Source: a virus. From it: 22,380 bases of DNA. Under the pieces are notes generated by a model. That model was given only the letters and a program-made list of their open reading frames with translations, was not told the origin of the DNA and searched no databases. Numbering within the stretch: the first letter of the stretch is position 1; every line of letters starts with the position of its first letter. Below, piece by piece: positions 9,580-16,332 of the stretch. A program made the position numbers and the translations under genes. Location: the IMG/VR virus record IMGVR_UViG_3300036981_000036, positions 1 to 22,380 of that record; one strand, written 5' to 3'.

Positions 9580-10019
9580 AAAACCCATTCGCATCATTAG
9601 GGAAATACATCACAAAACAAAGAGAAGAAAAAGCATTGTCAATTTTTTGTAGTGATACATTCGGAACAAAAGTGAACAAAGATGAAATTGAAATCATTGA
9701 CAAAAATCACTATGCTTCTATTGATCCAAACAAATCATTTTACTTTTACGATGGTCCGCTTGATGACAAAACAAGGCCTTTCTGTGCTACCTTATTACTT
9801 CAGGGCAAATTCTATTCACAAAGGGAAATTGACTATTTGTCAACCCGTTTGGGTTACAACGTGGACTTGTATATGGGTTCATACAATTGCCGCCATCAAT
9901 GGAAGCGTGCAAGAATAAAAGGGAAAATTCAAGATGGCACACTTGATGAAAGTTTGATTGCAACAAATTCAGATGCAAACAAAGCCATCAAAGAACAGCC
10001 AGCAAATTTAAGGGGTTAA
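9576..10019 (+). CDS. Stand-alone Mu F / SPP1 gp7-type C-terminal domain protein
   Basis: Encodes 147 residues. The central part carries DDKTRPFC (residues 63-70), then a GKFYSQREI segment, then YNCRHQW (103-109). This is the D-x-R-T-C/P-F-C ... NCRH-x-W signature at the C-terminus of minor head (morphogenesis) proteins of the Mu F/SPP1 gp7 family. Those proteins are normally 250-500 residues with a long helical N-terminal region bound to the portal. Here only ~45 residues precede the motif region, so it is a truncated or split version, and no N-terminal partner is visible in the window. Its TAA overlaps the stop of the convergent minus-strand gene, leaving no room for a terminator. Confidence 0.6.
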   Translation: MKNPFASLGKYITKQREEKALSIFCSDTFGTKVNKDEIEIIDKNHYASIDPNKSFYFYDGPLDDKTRPFCATLLLQGKFYSQREIDYLSTRLGYNVDLYMGSYNCRHQWKRARIKGKIQDGTLDESLIATNSDANKAIKEQPANLRG

Positions 10020-10768
10020 TCTAATTTTAAATCACGCATCATTGAAAGTTGATTGAACACGAAGATCAGTTTCAATTCAGTGACCTGGTCAAATGTGAGT
10101 GTGTGCGTTTGTGCGAAGTGGAAAATGATGCGTTCCCAGTTCCATTTGACAACGGCTTTTTCTTTTCTCACAGCTTCAAAATCTTCAGCGGTCAATGGCT
10201 CTGGTGCTTCTTCTTCTTCCTGTTCCGTGATCGGTTCTTCAAATAGGTTTTCAAAGCCATCAATGAACTTCTTTTTGAATGTCAAATATGCTTGAAGGAT
10301 TCCAAACACTTCAGTGATTTTCACATCCATAAATTCATCGGCCCGGTCAGCTTCGTTGTATGTTCTGGGTTCAATGATGTTGTGATTCCATTCGTTCAAT
10401 CGGTTTTGTCTATAAAGGATAGCACAGATTTCTGGAAGCTTCAGCAAATAGTTGATGTTGAATAAGTGTTCCAAGTCAATAAATTCGCCCAGCGTTATTG
10501 AATTTAATTCTTTGAAGTGATACTTTAAAACCTTTCGTGAAAAGTTCAATGTTGGTTGCACGTTCAACCATTTCATTTGCTCAAAAATCTGTTGCAGTTC
10601 ATCCGTATCAACACCCTCCCAATATTCATCATCAATGGTGGTATCGGTAAGGATAAAAAGCTGGTCCATCTTGAATGATAAAAGAGAATGAAAATCATCC
10701 ACTTCAACACTTTTCAATTGAATGAACTGGTCCAGCGTTATTTCTTCCCAGCTATTTAGTAACTGCAT
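10016..10768 (-). CDS. Minus-strand protein B, paralogue of its neighbour; tail-assembly-chaperone-like candidate
   Basis: I chose the ATG at 10768; a GTG one codon upstream is possible. The product has 250 residues. Residues 9-20 (EEITLDQFIQLK) begin a helical domain, QPTLNF (71-76) a short beta part, and ICAILYRQNRLNEW (114-127) a second motif, followed by helices, a Glu-rich linker (about 178-190) and a C-terminal helical region with WNWERIIFHFAQ. The same succession of motifs occurs in the gene just upstream on this strand, with which it overlaps by 17 bases, so the two look like diverged duplicates. Phage proteins of this general pattern often sit near tail genes, and a tail-assembly-chaperone role is possible but unproven. 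Its stop overlaps that of the convergent Mu F-like gene. Confidence 0.6.
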   Translation of the reverse strand: MQLLNSWEEITLDQFIQLKSVEVDDFHSLLSFKMDQLFILTDTTIDDEYWEGVDTDELQQIFEQMKWLNVQPTLNFSRKVLKYHFKELNSITLGEFIDLEHLFNINYLLKLPEICAILYRQNRLNEWNHNIIEPRTYNEADRADEFMDVKITEVFGILQAYLTFKKKFIDGFENLFEEPITEQEEEEAPEPLTAEDFEAVRKEKAVVKWNWERIIFHFAQTHTLTFDQVTELKLIFVFNQLSMMRDLKLD

Positions 10769-11309
10769 CACCTTTTAATTTCGTAACAATATCCTTCAAG
10801 ATTAAATTCACATAAGGCAGAATGACATCGGCAGTTACTTTTGTTCTGAACAATTCAGCCTTCGCTTTGATGTGTGCATCTTCGTAGTGAACACTTCTAT
10901 CAAGTGATAAATCTTTGTAAAGCACAGCCAACATTTCACCCATATATTTTTGATTATCTTGCTTGATGTACTTTTCAATTTTTGCCAAATCACGCACCGA
11001 CAATTTAAATTCTGATCCAGAATAAGCAGTATAAACAACACCATCAACTTCAATCGTTGGTTTGAACTCCTTACATTCCCAATCTTCATCGGTGAATGTT
11101 TTTGTCAAATCAATAAATTCTGATGGAGTTATTACATCAATTTCTTCATCGGTCAAACCTAATACACCAAAGACACGAAGGTACCTATCAAAAACATCTT
11201 CATCATCACCATTTAAGATAATACAAAGCTGTTCAAATTCAGCAACCTTGATTTCATTAATAGCATTGTTCATTGTTCTTTTTTGTCCATTGATTTCAAT
11301 TTGTATCAT
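10752..11309 (-). CDS. Minus-strand protein A, small paralogue; tail-assembly-chaperone-like candidate
   Basis: Encodes 185 residues from the ATG at 11309. A short beta start (MIQIEINGQKRTMNNAINE) precedes EIKVAEFEQL (19-28), a helical stretch FGVLGLTDEEID (47-58), KPTIEVDG (83-90) and MLAVLYKDLSLDR (126-138). The order and spacing match protein B downstream: EITLDQFIQL, then a loop, then QPTLNF, then CAILYRQNRL. The first gene of a divergent unit, it starts 39 bases from the protease start on the opposite strand. A paired short/long gene with shared N-terminal architecture resembles the G/GT-type chaperone arrangement, but here they are separate, overlapping and on the opposite strand. No frameshift signal was found. 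Function is unassigned. Confidence 0.6.
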   Translation of the reverse strand: MIQIEINGQKRTMNNAINEIKVAEFEQLCIILNGDDEDVFDRYLRVFGVLGLTDEEIDVITPSEFIDLTKTFTDEDWECKEFKPTIEVDGVVYTAYSGSEFKLSVRDLAKIEKYIKQDNQKYMGEMLAVLYKDLSLDRSVHYEDAHIKAKAELFRTKVTADVILPYVNLILKDIVTKLKGDAVTK

Positions 11310-11333
11310 ATTTTAAAAAGTTTTAAGGGTTAT

Positions 11334-11343
11334 TATAATATAT
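11334..11343. promoter_or_regulatory. TATAATATAT element in the divergent intergenic region
   Basis: The exact 10-mer occupies the 39-base gap between the minus-strand pair and the protease gene. It is embedded in TATTATAATATA, which is nearly symmetric and so could serve both directions. The right-hand ATG follows by five bases. Same element as at 3942-3951 and 12368-12377. Confidence 0.35.
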
Positions 11344-11348
11344 GTTTA

Positions 11349-12350
11349 ATGAAGCTACCTATTTATAAAATTACTATTGATCCAGAGTATTCGGATGGAG
11401 AGGACTTAGGCATCTCCCAATTTGCTTATACAGCAAGACCTGCAATAAAGGTCAAAGGTATGGCTTTTTCTTCACAAGAAAAAAAATATTTTGCCGATGA
11501 AGTAAAGATGCGTATTGCTGCACCAGCATTGATTCCAATGGAAATATATCGTTGTGATGAAGATGGTGAGTATTATGCTGAATTTACTGAAGAAGAAATT
11601 GAAAAATTGACTTCAAAGTTTATGGCAAATCTTACCAATCAAGGTAAATTTAATTTAGAACACAGCGATAAAAGTGTTGCACCAGCTTACATATTGGAAG
11701 CGTGGATTGTAAACGATCCAATTGCAGATAAAGCAAAAAGCACATTTAACATTGATGTTCCAAAAGGAACTTTAATGATTGTTAGCCAAGTAACCGATAA
11801 AGCGTATTATGATATGTTGGTTGCTAATGGGCAATTAGGATATAGCATTGAAGGGTTTCTTGGATTGAAACTTTCTGAACAAATAAACAAACACAAAAAT
11901 AAATATACAATGGAAGGAAAACCAACATCACTACCAGAGGGCACAAAGTTCGAGGTGGATGGAATTAAATACATCGTTAAAGATGGCAAAGTAATGACTG
12001 AAGCATTAGAAGAAGCGGTTGTTGCAGATACAACAAATGAAGCACAACTTGCACTTCCATTGGAAGAAGGAACAACTGAAGAAACACCAGCAGAAGAAAT
12101 GGCTGTTGAACCAGTAGTTGAACCAGCTGCAGTTGTTGAACCTGTTGTTGCGGCTCCAGCTGCAATGCCAACTGAAGCGGAAATTCTTGCAATCATTCAG
12201 CCGAAGCTTGATGAAATTTACAAGATGATTGCAGAATTGAAAGCTGAAGAAGTATCTGAAGAAATTGTTGTTCCGGTTGATATGACTAAAACAAAGATGT
12301 CTATTCACGATCGGTTTTCGCAAGTGATGAAGATTTCAAAAGAAAATTAA
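11349..12350 (+). CDS. XkdF-like prohead serine protease with C-terminal scaffold region
   Basis: I start at the ATG at 11349 (333 residues). Reading further upstream would run into the divergent gene, and the sequence MKLPIYKITIDPEYSDG is a natural N-terminus. Residues 1-180 form the protease: the putative catalytic His lies in FNLEHSDKS (H105) and the Ser in GYSIEGFL (S166), matching the XkdF/S78-type prohead protease layout. From ~220 the protein turns into Glu/Ala/Pro/Val-rich low complexity and then a helix (AEILAIIQPKLDEIYKMIAE), as expected of a fused scaffold delta domain that is cleaved out during capsid maturation. It lies directly before the capsid gene, which supports the call. 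Confidence 0.8.
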   Translation: MKLPIYKITIDPEYSDGEDLGISQFAYTARPAIKVKGMAFSSQEKKYFADEVKMRIAAPALIPMEIYRCDEDGEYYAEFTEEEIEKLTSKFMANLTNQGKFNLEHSDKSVAPAYILEAWIVNDPIADKAKSTFNIDVPKGTLMIVSQVTDKAYYDMLVANGQLGYSIEGFLGLKLSEQINKHKNKYTMEGKPTSLPEGTKFEVDGIKYIVKDGKVMTEALEEAVVADTTNEAQLALPLEEGTTEETPAEEMAVEPVVEPAAVVEPVVAAPAAMPTEAEILAIIQPKLDEIYKMIAELKAEEVSEEIVVPVDMTKTKMSIHDRFSQVMKISKEN

Positions 12351-12367
12351 AAAAAGTATAATTAAAA

Positions 12368-12377
12368 TATAATATAT
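12368..12377 (+). promoter_or_regulatory. TATAATATAT element upstream of the major capsid gene
   Basis: Third exact copy of the 10-mer, 16 bases before the capsid ATG; another TATAAT lies at 12357-12362. The 43-base spacer is almost pure A/T, with an A/C-rich leader (AAAACAAAACTAAG) just before the ATG. It probably holds the promoter and initiation region of the most strongly expressed gene. Confidence 0.4.
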
Positions 12378-12393
12378 TAAAAACAAAACTAAG

Positions 12394-13335
12394 ATGGCAC
12401 GTAAATTAAAATTCGACATTACAATTGATGCAAACGCATTGCTTTGTCCAAACCCAAATGAGTTCTATTCAAAGGCATATATCTCTGAAGATATTGTTGG
12501 AAATTACAGAACTTTAGCTGGTATAAAATATAAAACAAAAATTGCAAACGTATTGTTCAACGACTTGTTACAAGCATCAACTTGTACTTGGGCAGCAACA
12601 GATTCAACGCTTGATGCAGTTGATATTGATGTTTGCCCTTTATCAGCAATGGCACAAATTTGCCGTTTTGATATTGAACAATCATTTGTTTCTGCTTGGA
12701 TGGCAAAAGGTTCATCTGCACCATTTGATGTAAATGCTTTTATGTCGTACTACTGGGATGAAATGAGCAAACAAATTGCTTCTGAAGTTGAAGAAATTCG
12801 TTGGAGAGGTAACACTGCTGGAACACCAGGAACAACTTTAGATTTGTGTGATGGATATGAAATCCAATTGTGTGCTGATGCTAATGTTGTTCAAATTGCT
12901 TCAACAACAGTTGATGCAACAAATGTTATCGCTCAAATGAATTTAGTATATGCTGGTTTAATTCCAGCATTGCAAGGAAAGCGTAAAGATTTACGTTGGT
13001 TCGTTTCTTCAAATGTTTATGCAGCATTCTTACAAGCTACATATTCTTATTCAAATGCAAATATCCCATCAATTGATGGAAGCCTTGCAGCAACTTGGTT
13101 AGGAATTAAATTGGTTATTGCTGAAGGAATGAGCAACAACACAATGGTTCTTACTCACAAAGACAATTTAATTTATGCTTTTGATGGTGATAACGATGCG
13201 AAAGTATTGAAATCAGTAAACTTGGAAGATACGGTTGCAGAACCAATTCTAAGAACAAGAGTTGATTTGAAGATGGGTTTCTTTTATGTAAATCCAACTG
13301 AAATTGTTTTCTATTCTGCTGGACCTTGTTCATAA
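12394..13335 (+). CDS. Major capsid protein
   Basis: Encodes 313 residues. Evidence is position and pattern: directly after the protease/scaffold gene, own AT-rich leader, strong terminator immediately downstream, and a mid-protein segment (MSKQIASEVEEIRWRGNT, about residues 124-141) that fits the spine-helix-plus-W-x-G-N/D-T pattern of HK97-fold capsid proteins. The end (RVDLKMGFFYVNPTEIVFY) fits the last P-domain strands. It has seven Cys in 313 residues (CPNP, CTW, CPLS, ICRF, LCDG, LCAD, PCS), unusual for a cytoplasmically assembled shell. The length is normal for Bacteroidota siphophage capsids. HK97 fold is inferred, not demonstrated. Confidence 0.8.
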   Translation: MARKLKFDITIDANALLCPNPNEFYSKAYISEDIVGNYRTLAGIKYKTKIANVLFNDLLQASTCTWAATDSTLDAVDIDVCPLSAMAQICRFDIEQSFVSAWMAKGSSAPFDVNAFMSYYWDEMSKQIASEVEEIRWRGNTAGTPGTTLDLCDGYEIQLCADANVVQIASTTVDATNVIAQMNLVYAGLIPALQGKRKDLRWFVSSNVYAAFLQATYSYSNANIPSIDGSLAATWLGIKLVIAEGMSNNTMVLTHKDNLIYAFDGDNDAKVLKSVNLEDTVAEPILRTRVDLKMGFFYVNPTEIVFYSAGPCS

Positions 13336-13362
13336 GAATAAATAAAAACTAAAATTGAATAG

Positions 13363-13392
13363 GGGCGGATCACAAAGTCCGCCCTTTTTTTT
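13363..13392 (+). terminator. Rho-independent terminator after the capsid gene
   Basis: The perfect 7-base stem GGGCGGA/TCCGCCC (13363-13369 with 13378-13384) has an 8-base loop and is followed by eight T. It lies 27 bases after the capsid stop and would give a separate, abundant capsid message. Confidence 0.9.
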
Positions 13393-13415
13393 AAACAATA
13401 TAAAAACAAAACAAA

Positions 13416-13940
13416 ATGGCTTGTAACGAAATTGAAAGTATAATTAAAAGTTGCGACAACAACACTGGTGGAATTTATTCCGCTTATATTGGTGACATGG
13501 ATGACATCGCAACAATAGTAGAAAACCAAGCAACGTGGTCAGTTACCACATTGACATTGGCTGCATTAACACCAGCTTTAGCATTTTACTTCAAAAGAAA
13601 CACTTCAAACTATACAGATGAAGTTGCTTCTGATTTAGTTGCTGGAAGTTCTTTTGCAACGTCAACAATCAATTTGGTTTTTCACCGCAGAGATGCTGAC
13701 AAATCAAAAGCAATCAAAATTCTTGGCGAAGGTCAAAGATATTTATACGTTGTAATCGGTGATGCAAATGGCTTATTCTGGTACTTCCCATATATGCAGT
13801 TAACTGCAAACACTGGCGGTTCTGGAACAGCTCGTGCTGACGGATCAAATTACAATGTAACGCTTGTTGGTCAGAATGAATTTACAGCTTACACAATGAG
13901 TGCAAATTTAGCCGCTTCTTTATTAGTTGCTACTTCATAA
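13416..13940 (+). CDS. Probable major tail tube protein (alternative: capsid decoration protein)
   Basis: Encodes 174 residues beginning MACNEIESIIKSCDNNTGG. The N-terminus GGIYSAYIGDMDDI, a central FHRRDADKSKAIKILGEG, a strand-rich segment (YLYVVIGDANGLFWYFPYMQ) and a closing NYNVTLVGQNEFTAY are the layout I associate with tail tube proteins of Bacteroidota phages: a beta sandwich with a late hairpin, ending in a change-of-domain signal. It sits between two strong terminators, so it forms its own transcription unit like the capsid gene, which suits an abundant virion protein. An A/C-rich leader (AAAACAAAACAAA) precedes the ATG. A capsid cement protein is the main alternative. Confidence 0.55.
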   Translation: MACNEIESIIKSCDNNTGGIYSAYIGDMDDIATIVENQATWSVTTLTLAALTPALAFYFKRNTSNYTDEVASDLVAGSSFATSTINLVFHRRDADKSKAIKILGEGQRYLYVVIGDANGLFWYFPYMQLTANTGGSGTARADGSNYNVTLVGQNEFTAYTMSANLAASLLVATS

Positions 13941-13960
13941 GTTTAATGGGTTTAAACTTG

Positions 13961-13993
13961 AAAGGCCAGACCGTAAATGGTTTGGCTTTTTTT
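13961..13993 (+). terminator. Rho-independent terminator after the tail-tube-like gene
   Basis: The hairpin 13963-13972 with 13979-13988 (AGGCCAGACC against GGTTTGGCTT, with G-U pairs) has a 6-base loop and runs into a seven-T tract. It isolates the 174-residue gene between two terminators. Confidence 0.8.
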
Positions 13994-14007
13994 AATTAAT
14001 AGAACGA

Positions 14008-14403
14008 ATGATTTACATCATAAGAAACACAACAAACCAGGTTGTTTTGACATTGACTGAAAGCGTGACAATACCAAACCCGTTTTTTATTTTTTCATTT
14101 CAGCCGTTGGCAACATTAAATGAATACCAACCATTGATTTATTTTACTACCTTAGACGTATCAAATTATTGCAACAGATACAACTTGTTTGAAATTGTTG
14201 AAGATGATGCTGGATCAACAAATGGTGGGAATGACATTCCATTATATTTGAAACCCGGCCAATATCAATACAAAGTTTATCAGTCAACAACGGATTCATT
14301 GAATCCAAACACGTTTGGTTCATTGCTTGAAGAAGGTAAAATGGTTGTTGGTGATTTAACGCAGCCAGATCAAGATACTGGTGTAACAGAAATATACAGA
14401 TAA
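14008..14403 (+). CDS. Conserved flavobacterial-phage virion-region protein of unknown function
   Basis: Encodes 131 residues. It opens MIYIIRNTTNQVVLTLTESV, then NPFFIFSFQPL, a CNRYNLFEIVED segment and LKPGQYQYKVYQS, ending in a Glu/Asp/Thr-rich tail (EEGKMVVGDLTQPDQ). This sequence of short beta motifs (IIRN..N.VVLTLTE, RYN.FEI, PG.Y.Y.VY) recurs in proteins of this size encoded next to portal and capsid genes in Bacteroidota phages. No catalytic or metal motif was recognised. It is probably a beta-rich minor virion or assembly protein. The stop is one base from the portal start. Confidence 0.55.
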   Translation: MIYIIRNTTNQVVLTLTESVTIPNPFFIFSFQPLATLNEYQPLIYFTTLDVSNYCNRYNLFEIVEDDAGSTNGGNDIPLYLKPGQYQYKVYQSTTDSLNPNTFGSLLEEGKMVVGDLTQPDQDTGVTEIYR

Positions 14404-14404
14404 A

Positions 14405-15793
14405 ATGAAAATATTCGGAAAAACATTTTTTGAAAACAAGAAAACTGCAACTGAAGTTGTTAGTTATAACGATGGCAAAATGTCCTTTTCAACGCCATTC
14501 TTTAAGATTGGAAAAGGTGATCTGGGCAAACCATTTGTCAGTAGTTGGTACACGATTAGCGGAATTGTTCAGTTTGGAAGTGAAAACTTATACCCGCAAA
14601 TTCTTGATCAAATGTATTATACCAGTCCAATGCATTCAGGTTGTTTGGAATTTATTTCAAGGGCAGCAATTGGTGGCGGATTTGAATATACAATTCCACC
14701 AGTGACGGGTGTCGAAAAAGTTGACTTATATACTTTTGAAAAGAAAAACAAGTTCAAAAAAATATTTAGATATTTGCCGATTGACTTCTTGATTCACAAA
14801 CGTGTTTGTATGTTGATCAGAAAAGATGTCAATGGCAAATTCGTATCAATGACAAAGCTGAATCCAGCAACAATCAGAAACAACCAAACAGTTGATAAAT
14901 TTATTTATTGCAATGACTGGTCAAGAAGAACAGATCTGATTCAATTTAATAAATATACACCAAACGGAAAAGATTTGGAATCACTATGGGTGTATCAAGC
15001 TGAAACGGTTGGACAAGATACCTATCCACTACCTTCGTATATATCCGTTTTGAATGATGTATTTCTTGATGGCGAAATTTCCTATTTGCAGAAAAGCAAC
15101 ATTCAAAATTCAATCTGGCCTTCGTTATCAATACGAGTTCCAAAGATGTTTGAATCAGATGCTGAAAGAGAAAGTTTCAAACAAGGATTGATTGACAATT
15201 CTGGAGCTTCAGGTGCTGGAAAAATTATCATAATGCAAGGCCAAGGATTTGACAACACACCAGAGGTGACATCAATTCCAACAAATCAAAATGACAAATT
15301 ATTTGATTCGACCATTGAAAACATCTTGAACAAGATCTGTTTTGCTCACGGAATCAATCCGTCAATTATGGGAATCAAAGTTGCTGGTGGAATGGGAAAT
15401 TCTGAAGAACTTCAAATGTCTTATTCTATATTTGAAAAAAATGTGATTATGCCGTTGCGTGATGAATTGACTGACATATACGATGAATTGCTTGATATTG
15501 CTGGAGTGAAAAATTCAATTGTGATCAATGATTTCCAAATCATTGAAAAGGCAATCATCCCCGGTCAAGAAAAAGCAATGCAAGAAGAACAAGAATTGAC
15601 AGCTGAAACACCACAAGAAGAACAGTTGATGACAAACCCAGCAATAAAAAATATGACTGGCAGACATCAACAACAGCTGTTGCGAATCATTCGCCAATAC
15701 GGTCAAGGCAAATTAAACAAGAAACAAGCTTCCGTTTTATTACGGACTGGCTTGGGATTGAAAGAAGAAGATATTAACTTAATGCTTCAATAA
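14405..15793 (+). CDS. Portal protein
   Basis: Encodes 462 residues, typical for a portal. The layout agrees with the Bacteroidota phage portal family. The N-terminal region contains FGSENLYPQILDQMYYTSPM, followed by a GCLEFISRAAIGGGFEY stretch. The middle contains PLPSYISVLNDVFLDGEISY, and a helical clamp lies at about residues 310-360 with FAHGINPSIMGIKVAGGMGN. The C-terminus is Glu/Gln-rich and helical (QEKAMQEEQELTAETPQEEQ) and ends in a putative helix-turn-helix-like segment (LLRIIRQYGQGKLNKKQAS). The portal forms the dodecameric DNA gate at one capsid vertex. It lies after the capsid gene rather than before it. No terminase gene is visible in the window. The next gene follows after two bases. 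Confidence 0.8.
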   Translation: MKIFGKTFFENKKTATEVVSYNDGKMSFSTPFFKIGKGDLGKPFVSSWYTISGIVQFGSENLYPQILDQMYYTSPMHSGCLEFISRAAIGGGFEYTIPPVTGVEKVDLYTFEKKNKFKKIFRYLPIDFLIHKRVCMLIRKDVNGKFVSMTKLNPATIRNNQTVDKFIYCNDWSRRTDLIQFNKYTPNGKDLESLWVYQAETVGQDTYPLPSYISVLNDVFLDGEISYLQKSNIQNSIWPSLSIRVPKMFESDAERESFKQGLIDNSGASGAGKIIIMQGQGFDNTPEVTSIPTNQNDKLFDSTIENILNKICFAHGINPSIMGIKVAGGMGNSEELQMSYSIFEKNVIMPLRDELTDIYDELLDIAGVKNSIVINDFQIIEKAIIPGQEKAMQEEQELTAETPQEEQLMTNPAIKNMTGRHQQQLLRIIRQYGQGKLNKKQASVLLRTGLGLKEEDINLMLQ

Positions 15794-15795
15794 AC

Positions 15796-16332
15796 ATGGC
15801 AACAGTAATTTATTTTGTAACAGAAAACTATTTGAAAGTGAACACACCAATCACTGCAAATGTGAACATCACTGAAGTGCTTCCATTGGTCAAAGGTGCG
15901 GCGGATATGTGGACACAATCAACATTGGGAACATATTTTTATAATGATTTGCTTGTAAAATACAACGCACAAACATTGAATCCAGACGAAGAAACACTTG
16001 TTGCATTAATGCAGCCATCCATTGCTTGGAGGGCAGCAGCCGATGCTATTATTGAATTATCTTTTCAATTAAAGAACAAAGGTGTTCAAACTCAAAGCGG
16101 TGATAATTCTGCAAGTGCTGAATCAAAGATGGTTCAATTTATGAATCGCCATTATGCACAAAAGGCTGAATTTTACGAGCAACAAATGTGGAATTATTTA
16201 GTAAAGAATAAAGCGTTATATCCAGAGTTTACATCAGCATTAAATCACAATTCAACTTGCTTAGATTATTGCGTGAACTCTTGCAATGGTAATGGACATA
16301 GTAAATTTAATTCACAAATATTCTTTTCTTAA
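15796..16332 (+). CDS. Head-tail connector-like protein (DUF6712-like)
   Basis: Encodes 178 residues. The pattern EVLPLVKGAADMWTQSTLGT (about residues 28-47) ... ETLVALMQPSIAWRAAADAI ... LSFQLKNKGVQTQSG is the arrangement I associate with DUF6712-type head-tail connector proteins of Bacteroidota phages: helical bundle, L-G-x-x-x-Y-x-x-L motif, central helix, then a loop with the Q-x-x-G pattern. The C-terminal ~25 residues hold a Cys cluster (CLDYCVNSC) ending in Asn/Ser/His-rich sequence that looks appended. Position after the portal fits a neck protein. Stop and next start overlap by one base. Confidence 0.55.
   Translation: MATVIYFVTENYLKVNTPITANVNITEVLPLVKGAADMWTQSTLGTYFYNDLLVKYNAQTLNPDEETLVALMQPSIAWRAAADAIIELSFQLKNKGVQTQSGDNSASAESKMVQFMNRHYAQKAEFYEQQMWNYLVKNKALYPEFTSALNHNSTCLDYCVNSCNGNGHSKFNSQIFFS

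Noticed and set aside
10745-10800. Possible programmed frameshift joining the two minus-strand genes, as in G/GT tail chaperones
   Set aside because: The second gene is in the +1/-2 frame relative to the first, with an in-frame TAA just upstream of its GTG/ATG, and no slippery heptamer was found. Coupled re-initiation explains the overlap better.
11283-11348. Upstream extension of the protease gene to a non-ATG codon
   Set aside because: It would overlap the start of the divergent minus-strand gene, and the added residues do not resemble a family N-terminus. The ATG at 11349 is better.
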